From Drechslerella dactyloides (Eukaryota; Ascomycota; Orbiliomycetes; Orbiliales; Orbiliaceae), in NCBI GenBank assembly GCA_020064725.1, contig JAGTWJ010000007.1:992001-1056000 (forward strand): a DNA stretch of 64,000 nt. Direction: 5' to 3'. Within the stretch, counting starts at the first letter, position 1; each line of letters opens with the position of its first letter. The notes beneath the pieces were generated by a model. That model did not search any database. It had not been told where the DNA came from and saw nothing but the letters and a program-made list of their open reading frames with translations. Positions 1-11,737 of the stretch are shown here, one piece after another. A program made the translations under genes and the position numbers.

Positions 1-1
1 G

Positions 2-814
2 CCTCAATATCAAGACACACCTAAAATGCCAGCAGTACAACACACATTCGGCACGGCACGCAATGCTCCCTCTCACCCAGGAGTCGGTGTCGTCCCGCCC
101 ACACCTCAAATGTCAGAGGCTCATGCCTGTCCTCCTGGCTCGTCGCCTCCGGTCTTAACGGCGGCACTACCTGATGCCGACTTCCAATCGCCGCAAGAGC
201 CGGCGCCAATATATGTTCCTTCTGGCCCAAACGATTCTCCGGACTTGGTGGCTGCGAGGAGAGAACTACTCGATGTAGACGCTGAGATTCGAAGGAAAAC
301 CGACGAGTTAAAGTAATATATCCCTACTCAGCTTCTATGTATTCCATTATTATAACAGGAGCTTGTCTCATGAGCCAAGGTGCCAGTAGTCTAGCTGGCG
401 AAGAGAATTTGGCCGGCCTTTATACCATCATATCTGCGGTCCGCTGACATGGCTGTATATTCAATTAGTCTCCGGCTCAACAACTCTGATAGCTCGGGAG
501 AATCGATAGAACATTTGAAAGAAGAAGTTCGCAAATTGAACATCCGCAAAGGCAGTTTACAGCAACGTGTCAGCGATCTACAGGACCCCAGCTCCTTCGC
601 ATATCTACAGTCACAGGCTATGACCGCGATGCCGGCCGACTTAGAGCGAGGAGGGCAGTATCTCCCATTAGTAAACACTACGCAGGCGGTGGGCGCTCGA
701 AAATCCAAGGCCAGCAGCTGTTGCGTTATCTTTGGCGTCTTGATCTTCGTGATTGTATTTATTGCTATCCTAGCACAGGCGTCCAGGAAGTCGCCCAAGA
801 AAAGCGGTTCTTAA
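2..814 (+). CDS. C-terminally membrane-anchored coiled-coil protein, 5' partial
   Basis: I do not recognise this family. The reading frame is open from the left edge, so the true start may lie outside the window; the first in-window ATG is at 26. A three-exon model keeps one frame: 2-312, 359-379 and 469-814, with donors GTAATA and GTGCCA, acceptors ACAG and TTAG, and a GCTGAC branch site in the second intron (678 nt, 225 residues visible). The N-terminal half is rich in proline and serine. Two charged, leucine-bearing stretches follow (around RRELLDVDAEIRRK and IEHLKEEVRKLNIRK) and may form coiled coils. A single hydrophobic segment (CCVIFGVLIFVIVFIAILA) lies near the end, followed by a short basic tail, so the protein is probably anchored by its C-terminus with the bulk in the cytosol. 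The 21-nt middle exon is inferred from phase and needs transcript support. Confidence 0.5.
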
Positions 815-2330
815 AACTCAGCGAGCGCAAGAGCGTGGGATTTGATTCAGCTGCTGGGCTGTAAATTTATACCCCCCTTCTTCGTGGGCATTTCCGGCAT
901 TCTCAGTTTTTATGTTGGTTTATCGGGTTGTTGTGCGTGCGATAGAGGGCTGTTTTCTATTTAGCTATTGGACGTTTTGCTCCACCGTATGGCTGGTTTT
1001 GATTTGTATTATAATATTGGTTATATTAGGCGATTTAGTGATTCCTGCATTACTAGATGCTGGCCCCGAGAATATACCAGATGCTAAATCTGGGAAGCTT
1101 ACCACATCAAAATGTTCTCAGTGCGTCGACGCGTCTAGTACCTGTGTCGTAAAGACCGGCCAATCGAGCATGTATCACGGGCGCGAAAATACCTGTTACA
1201 CACGCATACCTCAAATTAGCTTTGATCATTTTGATCAGATCAACAGTAAACAAACATCATAGCTAAAATACATATAAATGCAATTCATCCTTCTAAGCAG
1301 TAAGTATTTAGTAACTTGCCGAGTCCTTATCTGTATTATACTAAGAGCTGCAGACGAGGCCGTATTGCTGCATGTTTACCAACTTACCAACTTGAGTCGG
1401 ACGTCGTGCCCGAATTTTGTGGCCTGATTGTGAGTCGAGACTTCTGGGCTGAGCTGTTCGACTCACAGCGTAATTACAGCCAGATACCATCCCGAGCAGC
1501 GTTTCAGGTCACGATCTCGGAAACTCGGCTCCAAGCTTCTCTCAAACGCCACAAGGCAATGTCGAGAAACGCCAGCGCCTCGAAAAATAGACGACACGCG
1601 GTCCTACATGGAGGTATGCTCGCGAGAGAAGCAGCTCTAGCTTGGTCTGTCTCACAAGCCTACCGAAGAGATCACTCTGGTCTGGCTCTAATTTTGGAAC
1701 CTTGCAGCCCAACCATTGGCGCCGACCGCTTGTGATGTGTGCACTGCCCTCCTTGGAAGGTGCACAAGATTCTTGACACTGAGCCAAGTTGGAGGAGAGT
1801 CTCTCCCGAACAGGCTAACCCTCGCCGCAGCATCAACTTGGCTGGTCAATAATCCTTTGTTCAAAATTTCATGGCCGCACGGGGACAAATCTCTCGGCGA
1901 GGGGCGTCCCGACATTTGTTCTCCTCCGTTCCAATTCCATCCGCAGGAAATAGTTCGACCCATGCCGGAGTTAGAGCCAACCAGGAGCTGGAAAGGCAAG
2001 TGGCTTGGTGAGACGAACCAATAAAGATGCTGCACTGTACCGTTCGCGGTTAGACCTCGCACATTCAGTCTGCTTGCCCACGTACGCGGGCCGTAACCTT
2101 TAAAATGCACCACCACCCCTTCCTCACCGTCCCACCTCTAAGCTTGCTACATACCGTACCTGCTGCTCATCTGCGGCTCAAAACACCTACTGGGCGCCTC
2201 ATCATGCGTATATCATAACGGCAGCGGTGCTACTGGTACTAGCTAACACGTTCACTCGCCTTTTGCCAACACTCGAACTATCCATCGACATCACCAAGCT
2301 TGAGAGCGAGGACTTCAGTACCGATTCGCC
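815..2330. other. intergenic, no convincing gene
   Basis: About 1.5 kb between two plus-strand genes. The first part (about 860-1320) is AT-rich. Open frames of up to 140 codons lie on both strands at 1316-2116 but contradict each other and show no family features. The last 250 bases before 2331 are C- and T-rich and likely hold the promoter and 5' leader of the next gene. Confidence 0.5.
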
Positions 2331-2846
2331 ATGGCCGCCAACGTCACCGATACCACCGAATCGGCGCCGTTCATCGTGCCGGACGAGAAGCGCTATATCC
2401 GCGAAGTCATGGAGATTGAGGACACTCGTAAGAAGCTGAATCATCTCAACTTGATCATCCAAGCCGAGGAATCTACGGCCGTCGCTCCCGGCAACGATGA
2501 CGGCTTTGTCAACCCGGCGTTTGCCTCCGCGTCAGCATCAACAGAATCGCTCGCGACGTCGATAAACAACCTTACGTTACATGAAAAGAAGGAGCTCAAG
2601 GCCGATCTGGAGCTGCGGCTCAGCCAGCTGCTCACGATCGTAACGAAGGATAAGAAGAATCCGGCAGTAATCGAGGAGGAGAATTTGCTGCGGGAGATGG
2701 AGGCGCAGCGGCGAGAAGAAGATGAACTCGACCGCCAGTATCATCGTGGGATGAAATGGACGATTGGAGTCGCGATTACATTCGGACTATTGTTGATCAT
2801 GCTCCCTGCGACAGCGTTGCTGCTGGTGCAGAGGGGTGTCATATGA
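2331..2846 (+). CDS. small protein with acidic coiled coil and C-terminal membrane segment
   Basis: An intronless frame of 171 residues that I cannot assign to a family. The ATG at 2331 sits in a good context (TTCGCCATGG). Codons favour G or C at the third position, unlike the flanking sequence. A Ser/Ala-rich linker at about residues 60-80 is followed by a highly charged stretch (about 85-140, with KKELKADLELRLSQL and LLREMEAQRREEDELDRQY) that should form a helix or coiled coil. One hydrophobic segment at about 148-168 (TIGVAITFGLLLIMLPATAL) ends three to four residues before the terminus. This layout suits a tail-anchored protein with its domain in the cytosol. It follows another C-terminally anchored protein on the same strand about 1.5 kb upstream; I see no clear sequence similarity that would prove a tandem duplication. 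Confidence 0.6.
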   Translation: MAANVTDTTESAPFIVPDEKRYIREVMEIEDTRKKLNHLNLIIQAEESTAVAPGNDDGFVNPAFASASASTESLATSINNLTLHEKKELKADLELRLSQLLTIVTKDKKNPAVIEEENLLREMEAQRREEDELDRQYHRGMKWTIGVAITFGLLLIMLPATALLLVQRGVI

Positions 2847-3913
2847 AGAGTAGCTCAACCTACGAACCGTTATAGCGTCGACAAAGAGGGCAGCCGGTTA
2901 GAAACTGCTGAAATCTCCATACTGACGGTAAAGACCTCCCGCTAATGTAATATTGAAACCATGATTGTGATTCTAACATCTGTCTATTAGATTCGGCGGC
3001 ACTATCGCACGCTGTTGGCACCTGTTCAGCTTTCCTTTATCCCACGAATTCGAAATCTCTCATGACGATCCGGTCTATCGCTGCTTTTTTGGGGGTGTTA
3101 CGGTTACTTTTTTGGACACATCTACAAAAAACGCTTTCCATGCGTAGGGGGAAAACGCGGGCATATTCTTATCCTCTTCGTTATATATCTGCTGGATCTA
3201 TATGTATAATATCATTATTATTGGCGCTAATTTTGGAATTACAACGGGTTTGATTGTATGTCGCTATTTTAGACCGTGAATCACATGTGACTACCTATCT
3301 CGCGAGCCAGTTTGCTGTATGTGCTTGACCGGCGAAGCGGGTGTGCCGTAGCTAGTGATAGCGATCCATCTACAAATTCATATTTAATCGTTATACTATA
3401 AGCAGCTACTTCAAGGCACGTATACTGATGTGCAGGAACTAGACCATATAGGTTCGGCTTACAAGACCGTACAAGAGCAATGATAAACCGCGGCAACCTC
3501 AATTGCTCAAAAAAGCTATTCAACTAGTGTCTCTGCAGATACAACTTGAGGATTTGTCCAGTCGTCAAGGAGGCAGATGCACAATTCCAAGGTTATGGCT
3601 TGTAATTGGTCTGCATGTTATCACGCTCGACAGGAGCTATGGTCCCGCCTCCCGATAGGTGTACGACACTCCAGGTATCCGACCTTTCAATTTATCGCCC
3701 ACGCAACTAAATTCGTGATGAATATCGATTAGCAAAATGCCCCGAGACAAAGCAAATTGTAGAGCTTCGAAGTTGCAGAATATAAGGGACCAACCTGGGG
3801 TCATCTTCCAACTGAGACGTAGAACACGCATTTCTTATTACCTGCTTCATAAATTAATATTCTGAATACTACCCGCAAAATAAGATTTGGTCGATCTGGA
3901 CTTACCCTCAACC
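2847..3913. other. intergenic, AT-rich, downstream of the polyketide synthase
   Basis: About 1.07 kb between the convergent small membrane-protein gene and the 3' end of the polyketide synthase. It is AT-rich with T runs near 3090-3125. A 64-codon minus-strand frame at 3637-3831 lies downstream of the synthase, but I found no resemblance to a condensation domain or other NRPS part in any of its frames. A strong splice-donor-like site lies at 3900-3905. Confidence 0.5.
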
Positions 3914-6900
3914 TTAGGGAAATCGTTTGCGGGCAGCATCCTGACACAGATCAGCGGCGCTGCAACCGCCGACAATTTTCAAAGTAGGAAAATCAATAGC
4001 CACCTCTTTTATAAACCACGACCTTATCTCGATTGCAACAAGGGAATCGATGCCGAGTTCGGTAAGTGGAGCTTTCTCATCGATGGCTGATACTTCAGCT
4101 AGTAAGAGATTCGCTAACTTGAGAACAAACCCTTGTTGGATAATTTTGGCTGCCTCTTCTGCTGTCTTTGACTCTGATATTTTTTGAGCGATTGGAGTAC
4201 CTGCAGCTGGCTCTGCCCAGCTCTCTGGGTTTGAGTCTTCCAAAGTGGAGTGAGAGAACCTTGGGTTGTCAAAGCACCAAGCGGGCCGTTCTCCGGTGAA
4301 CTCTTCTATGAGAGGTTCATAACCCATGATAACCTCAGGGTTACGCTGAGAGTCGGGGCGACCTGCTAGCACGGCCTCCGCAAATAACTGGTGGAAGTCG
4401 GGCTCTAGGATGGGAATACACTTATACTGCTTTCGCATAGCCAAGCCCAACGCTCGATGAGCTCCAGAAACATAACCGATCTCGGTCAGCAACCCGATGG
4501 CCATGACGGATGCTGCGAGACCTTCTTTCCTCCGCCGAGCTGCAAGGCCAGCTATGAACATATTTGCTGTAGAGTAATTCGCCTGGCCGTGATAGCCGAT
4601 TATGGAGGACACAGACGAGAGCATGATGAAGAAGTCCAAATCATTGCTTCTGAAGAGGGCGTCAAGGTGTTTAGACCCCTCAACTTTAGGTCGCAGGGCG
4701 TCTGTCATGGCCTTGAAATCCATCTCTGCAAACAAGGTATCAGAGAGCACCATAGCTCCATTGACGACACCTGCAATTGGAGGCATGGTCCGAACAATCT
4801 GTTCATAAACGTGTATGATCGATTCCCTGTCACCAAGGTCCATCGGAAAGACGCGGACGTTTGCGCCGGCGTCGCACATGTCTTCAAGCCACTGAGGAGG
4901 AACTCTTGGTTGTCGGCTTGCTAATACAACGTTGCGGACACCATTGAGTATCATCCAGCGAGCAAGGGACTGTCCGGTTTCCCCTGTCATCCCGCAGATG
5001 AAATATGTCTTGTCGCTAGAGAAAAGTTCTCCAGGATTCAGACGCTCAACGCTCACCAGATGCGTATCCTGTTGAGTCCAGTCAAGTATGCAGGTCCGTG
5101 CTGCCTCCTTGTCCACCTTGCCTAGATCATTGCTGGCGACTTTGTTGAAGAAACTGCTTCGGCCGACTTGTGGTGTGAACTCTGCGAGAGCCTCTTCAAG
5201 ATATCGTCCGGGAACTTTAGCATCGACGTCTGGGCCTATTGAACTTTCATCCGGGAATAGTGTAGTAACCTCTAATTCGGCTCCAGAAGGTGATATGACC
5301 GCCTTCATGTTTTCTCGGATGTAATCGTGTGGCTCCTTGTTGAAACTCAAACCTTCACAATGCCCTCGGGGAGGGCAGCCTTCAGCTGACGTAAGATGCG
5401 GATGGATGAATATAAATCCATCTTTTGTCTTGGGGAAGAGGCAACCTTGTTGTCGTGCAAATGACTTTGACGCCAACGGCAGCAGACACCCGAACGATTC
5501 GATCAGCTAATAAGGCCTCCGGCTCATGCAGCCAAAGCAAGCCCCCTGAAGGAACACTAGAAAGTATATTCTGCGCCATAATACCTTCTGCAACAAATTG
5601 TACGAATTTCTCTTCTTCATTCTGAGGCAACTCACATTTCCGTACCCAATCTCGTTGTGTATGAACAACAGATGAGTGTGAGTTTGTGAAGGCTATGACT
5701 TTTTGTCCGGTCTCAACCAGAGATCCCAGGCAGAGGTACAGGCGTAATCCTGTCGCAACCTCTATGGGGTGAAGTAACGAGAAATCTACCTTGATCACAG
5801 CGGTACTAGCCGGAACTTGTAGATTGCTGAGGGACTTTGCCTGTCTTAAGAAGTAGGATCCGTTCTGCTGGCATACGTTCGCGACGGCCGATTTTGTCGA
5901 AACCTCGACTTGGACAGCCTGCTGATTGGATATCCACCTGTCATTCAAAGTTTGATCCAGGCAGAGTCTGGGAATTAAGAGTGTTCCCTTTTCCAATGCG
6001 AGTTCTGGTTCCGTTGACCAAAGTATATCGGAATCGAGGGCATTCTTCATTAGTAGTCGTAGAAAGATTTCTGCGACGAAAGTTGCCCCCGGGCATTTAC
6101 TAGGCGCGTTATCGACGTCAAGGTGTTGTAAATTGAGATAGCTCATCTCATTCCTTAGAACACGGGCTAGCCCTGTCGTCATGTTCGCATAAGGGCTATC
6201 GATACGGCATCTTCTGGTCACCCAAAGAACAGTTCTCGAGCAGTCAAAGAGTTTCTGCAAAGCTTGCAAATTGCCACTCGTAAGGGACTCGAACATTGGT
6301 CGATCCAGTTCCGTCAGAGACAGTAGTGCCGTACCAGGGGAAAGCTGAGCGGAGCCGAGTGCTTCAAGACTATCAACCTTCACAATACGGTTGTGCCATG
6401 GCGCGAATAGGTTATAGATCTCATCGACCAGCCTCGATACTTCTAACGTCTGTCCTCCAATAATCAAGAGCTGCTGGACCTCTGGTAAAAGTTTAATAGA
6501 CACCAGTGGCTTCCGTAGAATATCGACCTGATCATTCGTCGCCTGGCTAAGCATGACCGAGGACATATGTTTCAGTGGGTCGCCGGTGTCATAATTAATG
6601 ATATCGACGCCTGAGAAATCGGTGTCCTTCAAGAGAGTATCCCACTGGAATGGTGTGAGCCCCGGGAATAGCCGACGGCCATCGTCAGCACCGAGCCACC
6701 AACCGGGAAAACCGCACATGAGGTATGGCAACCGCAAGGAGTTACCCGTAGGTTCCGACATGATGAAGTAGCCCCCAGGTTTTAACAGGCGCCGCACATT
6801 TGCCATCGTCCTTTTCATAACAGAAGTTGCGTGAAGGACGCTCGATGCGATGACAACATCATATGCGTGGGCCTGGAATCCCTGATCTACCGGATCGTTC

Positions 6901-9900
6901 TCAACATTGAAAACCTTGAATTCCATCCTTCTAGCATAGCTTTGGAATCGTTCCTTCGCTTTCTGGAGGAAACCATTCGAAATATCTGTATAGGTGTAGC
7001 TCAAGAAGGTTCCATTGATAGCATCAAGAACTCGACTCGTAGTAGCGCCCGTTCCGGCGCCGATTTCAAAAACTTTAATGCGTGGGTATCTGTGAGCAAT
7101 CCGCTTCACCAAATTTGCTAGCGGCAGGTATACTGCAGTCATCTCCCTAGATTCGTCGTACAGTCGGCTTAGCATGTCGTCAGTCGTCAGGACTTCCAAC
7201 ATTGTCGTTTTTCCCTCTAGCACAGCTGGCAGGTTCTCGAAAACTGCATTCATTGCCTGAGCATCAATAGTGTTTTCAAATTTGGTTACTCGAGGCAACA
7301 GCATATTGAGAGTGTCATTTGCCCACTCTTTCTTGATGAAGGGGTGTCTTCCGCTGTCGACAGAGGAGAAAATGTCTTCTATCCACTCGAAAATACGTTG
7401 ACGATACCCTTCAAAGGTCGAGATTTTTTCCCTTGGGGTCTGCGCATAGAGTTCCCGTAGATATAGATATGCGAGTCGCTCAAAGGTTTCGTGGAAGATG
7501 TTATCCGGGTCGTCGAATGACATCCGCTTGCACTGTTCGATGTCGACAATGCCGCAAGAAATATCAACACCCCAGACCGTCTGATGGAAGAGGCGCAGGT
7601 CCTTGGGAGAACCTGCACCTGGGAACGACGCAAAGGAGAGGCCTTCAACTTGAACCTGGAGGCGGTCTCCGCAGGACAGATGAACATCGCAGCATATAGC
7701 AGGTGGAAGATTCCTCGAAGGAGCAGATACTCCCGTAATGTAAGCATCTGCGATAAGTTCCAGGCCTGCGGGCCCCTGCGGCTCAGGTATCGAGACATCG
7801 ATTCGTATCCGATGTATCCGTCTAGGAAGGTACGGAGCTCGAATTCTGGAGCCGAATCCTGTGCTAGCAAACACGGTTTGAAAGCCGTTATCTAGAACAG
7901 CGGGATGGAGTAAGAGTGGTGAATCAAGATCGGCTGCGAGCCAGGAGCCAGATGCCGTTGATACCCTGTCTGCTCGCTGAATTTTGTTTAGGCCGCGGAA
8001 CAGTCCAGAATAATGCAGTCCAAGCTCAGACAAGTTGTCGTAAAATCCATCGATATCGACTGACAACATAGATCGGGCGATAGCCTTCCTGGGCGGTAGT
8101 CGGTTTCGCGACAGATCTTTCAGAAGGACTGAGATCTGGCCTTTGGTATTAATCACCGGTTCTGCGTCTGCTTTACAAGCGCATGAGGAGCAGACGAATT
8201 CGGCTGTGACGATTTCCTGGGTTTTCTCCAAAATTTTGAGGCTAAAATTGAGTTCCATGCCTTCTGGATCTTCTTCCAGAACCAGAGGTCGAGATATGCT
8301 CATATCTCGGATCTCTATGGAGAGAACACTCTCATCTCGCGCCAGAGTCCTCGATGCTTCCAGGGCCATACTCACATATCCTGCAGCAGGGAAAATCACT
8401 TGATTTTGGAATGAATGGCCACGGACCCATGGAAGTTCACACAAATGCAATACGTTCCTCCAGCGCATCTCCTGTGCATAGTCCTCAGCTGACCGCCTTC
8501 CTAATAGCTCATTGAGGGGGTCATCCCGCAACCGCATGTTCCTCGAAATTCGGGACTCTTTCCAGTATGAGCGCTGATGATCCCATGGATAGGATGGGAG
8601 ATCTCGCAAGGCCGTGGGCTGCGGATATAGATCGGGTCCGACGAAATCTCTCCTGTAGCTATCAAAATCTATTCCTGCTTCCTTTCCTAGGTATGTCCAT
8701 ATGTATCCCAGGGCACTGGAGAATGATTCAACGCCGTGGCTGCCTTGCTGTAGTAAGGCGCAATACGGCATAGGCGAATTTGATACCCTACTCACTGTCT
8801 GAATTGCTGGATTTTTCAAGGTTGGGTTCGGCCCAACCTCAATCATGAAGTCAAATGCGCTCTTTGTCTGAATTGAGCGCTCAATGGCTCGCTCAATAGC
8901 TCGAGAGAAAAGCACCGGATTCAGCAGATTTTCTGCCCAGTAGCGCCTCCCATCGCCCAACTCCGTTATGCCTGAGATGTAGTCCCATTGGACGCTAGAT
9001 ATCCATTCACAGTTGGATCCGGTTGAGCGAGTTATGACGTTGCAACCCCGGAGAGACCGAAGATATGGCTCAGCTACATCATTCATATGATGCGAGTGAT
9101 ATGCTTTATTAACTGGAAGCAGTTTCGTCAAGTTGCCCTTCTCTTGGAGTAAATACTGTGCCTCTCGAATGGCATCTTCGTCTCCAGATAATGTGACGCT
9201 ATTCGCGGAATTGTTGGCAGCGACAGTCAGACGACCAGAGAACCGAGGCGATTCACAGAATCCAAGGGCATCGCCGTAAGACATTGAAACTGCCATCATG
9301 GATCCGGAGCCAGAGGCGGCGCTTGCGTGATATCCTCGGTAGTATGCTACCCGGATTGCATCGAATGCAGATAGGAATCCGGCAGTATAGGCAGCGGCGA
9401 TTTCTCCAGAAGAATGGCCTACAACATCAGTAAATGAAATACCTACATGACGCAGAAGGTCGACCAAGGCAATTTGCACAGCGGTGCAGAGAGGTTGTCC
9501 CACTGCTGCTTCATGGACACGGGAGGAACTCGCATCTTTAAGGAGTTCGGCTTTCAAGGACCATGACGGCCCGTCCGACAAAATATTCAGCGAATCTTGG
9601 AGCTCATCCATGACTTGGCTGAAGAGACTAGATGTTTGAAGTAGCTCTCGGCCCATCTGAGGCCATTGTGCTCCTTGCCCAGTGAAAATCCCCAAGATCT
9701 TGAGGGTCTTTGCCGTGCTGACCCGGCGGTGTCGAACACCCACAACGTCGGAATCGCTTTGGGCTTTCTGGATATGCTCATTCAAAGCTTCCAAGAGACG
9801 GCTTTTAGTGGCCCCAGAGAAAGAAATCCTTACAGGGAGTACCGAACGATGCGTCTGAAGCGTCCACGCGAGACTCGAAAGGTTGGTGGAGTCGTTATGC

Positions 9901-11518
9901 TCCAGGAATCTCGCGAATTTATTGACCATCAATAGAAGAGAGGCGTGTGAATTGGCTGAAAACCCCACTGGGCCTGCGCCAGCTACATTGGATTCTGATA
10001 CTTCATCTTTTGAATTCGCGTTTTGGGCATCGATTTCGATTGCTGGTGGATAGCTCTCCACGATTGCGTGAGCACTGGTTCCGTTAGAAAAAAAAATACT
10101 CAAGCTGTTGCGGGTAAGAGACTGGGCTGATGCACGGGACTTACTTCATTCCGCCGAAGCCGAAACTATTGACACTCGCCCGCCTGGGAGTTTCTGGAGC
10201 AATCTTAGGCCATGGTTCCACCATTGTTGGAACTTTCACCCTTTGATAGAATGGCTCGATTTCAGGGTTCAGCTTGTTGAAATGCATATTTGGGGGAATA
10301 ACGCCGTTTTCCACAACCAGAGCCGCCTTCATCAGCCCTGCAAGTCCAGAACAACCTCCGGCATGACCCGTAAGAGTCTTAATGGAGCCGACGTAGAGAG
10401 GTACATTGGCTTCATTGTCTGCGTCAAAACTGCCTTTGTGCCCCTCGAAGAAAGCGGTATGAATTGATTTGGCCTCGACAGGGTCTCCTATGGGTGTACC
10501 AGTGCCATGGGCCTCAAAGCACTGACATCGATCGGCTTGTAAACGATAGTCAAGGCCTGCCCGCTCGTATGTTTCGCGGATGAGATTTACTTGAGCCTGG
10601 GAATTAGGTACAGTGAGACCTCCGCTGCGGCCGTCTGAGTTAACCCCAGTCTCACGGATAATGCTGAAGATGTGATCCTTGTCTTTGAGAGCTTGACTCA
10701 ATCTTTTGAGCATAACCACGGCAAAACCGTCTCCTCGGACATAGCCATCGGCCTCAGCATCCCACATCCTTGATCTGGAGGTTGGAGATAGCATATGCAT
10801 GTTTGATCCGGAAATGAACGCCTCTGGGTTTAGTATCAAGTTGGCGCCCGCGACGACAGCCATTTCTGAGTCGCCGCTACGAAGGCTCTGGACGGCTTGA
10901 TGAACAGCGACTAAACTCGAGGAGCAAGCTGTATCCATGGTTACAGACGGCCCCTTTATGACGTCAGCGGATTCCTCTCGTATCTGTATTCGGGAGACTC
11001 CTACTGACCCTCCAATCGAAGAAATATGAGATCCTGTTCGACAAAATGCTGATCGCAGACCCTGATGAGGAGTATTTCGGAGTAGTCTCTCTATCCCGGT
11101 GCTGGACCGTCAGAAAGTCTGCCGACATCACACCGACAAAAACTGAAGTCCGCGATCCGCGTAAGCCATCGATTGTGAAACCCGCCGACTCCAATGCCTC
11201 GTAGGTTAACTCGAGTAGGATACGTTGCTGCGGATCTATCGCTTCCGCCTCAACTGGGCTGATATTGAAGAAAGCGGTATCGAAGACAGTATAATCCTGT
11301 TCGATGAAGTATGACTTGCGCACATTAGTGGTACCATGATGATCTCTCTCTGGATGATAGTATCCGTTGATGCTTAGACGGTTTGGGGGAAAGTCCTTCA
11401 ATAAATCTTTCGGTTTTGTTAGGAGGTCCCATAGCTCAGACGGCGAGTTTGCTCCAGGAAGCCGGAGACTACGTCCCACTATGGCGATGGGCTCGTTTTT
11501 AGAATTTCCTGCTGTCAT
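3914..11518 (-). CDS. highly reducing polyketide synthase, PKS-NRPS-like, with two frame breaks
   Basis: An iterative type I fungal polyketide synthase, acting in the cytosol to build a reduced, C-methylated polyketide from malonyl-CoA. Exons: 11518-11009, 10953-10145 and 10074-3914; both introns have good donors (GTCAGT, GTAAGT). Domains in order, approximate residues: KS 1-440 (Cys in DTACSSS, His in EAHGTGT and LTGHAGG); AT 570-860 (GQGAQWP, Ser in GHSSGE); DH 960-1270 (HSFQNQVIFP, HPAVLDNGFQ); C-methyltransferase (FEIGAGTGATT near 1440); a linker the size of an inactive enoylreductase without a clear NADPH motif; KR (GMTGETG near 2130, GQANYSTAN near 2270); ACP (Ser in GIDSL near 2447). 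The ACP tail (EIRSWF, LKIVGG) resembles PKS-NRPS hybrids, yet the protein stops about 45 residues after that Ser. The summed exons (7480 nt) are not a multiple of three: the frame changes near 5395-5405 and again near 5348-5353. Either the gene is broken or the assembly has errors. Product unknown. Confidence 0.93.
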
Positions 11519-11683
11519 GGTGTTCGTGGTACCGTTGTCGCGAGACTCTGGAGAAGACTATTGCCATGTACTTATAATTGTGGCAAGGACATTAGTAATC
11601 TGGTCCTGGGAGCGTGCGAACGAACGACTCTAGAAGCATTTGAGAAACATACCAAGATCCTAGGAATGTATGAAGGTTTATTA
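11519..11683 (-). promoter_or_regulatory. presumed core promoter and 5' leader of the polyketide synthase
   Basis: The 165 bases between the synthase ATG and the first TCAGGCTA copy. No gene is seen here. No convincing TATA box was recognised; the region is assigned only from its position. Confidence 0.35.
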
Positions 11684-11737
11684 TCAGGCTACATCGAAAG
11701 ATGTCGTCAGGCTATATTTCAGGCTACCTTCAGGCTA
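11684..11737. promoter_or_regulatory. four direct copies of TCAGGCTA upstream of the polyketide synthase
   Basis: Exact copies begin at 11684, 11707, 11719 and 11730 (TAGCCTGA when read on the synthase strand), all in the same orientation and spaced 23, 12 and 11 bases apart. They lie 166-219 bases upstream of the synthase ATG. Spacing near one helical turn and exact conservation suggest binding sites for a regulator; which one is unknown. No transcription factor gene lies next to the synthase. Confidence 0.5.

Noticed and set aside
912..1262. 116-codon frame with a hydrophobic segment
   Set aside because: AT-rich composition, no conserved motif, and no splice or promoter support.
3637..3831. 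Possible NRPS condensation-domain relic downstream of the synthase
   Set aside because: I compared all three frames with the usual start of condensation domains and saw no convincing match.
4457..4924. 155-codon plus-strand frame
   Set aside because: Antisense shadow of the KR domain of the polyketide synthase.
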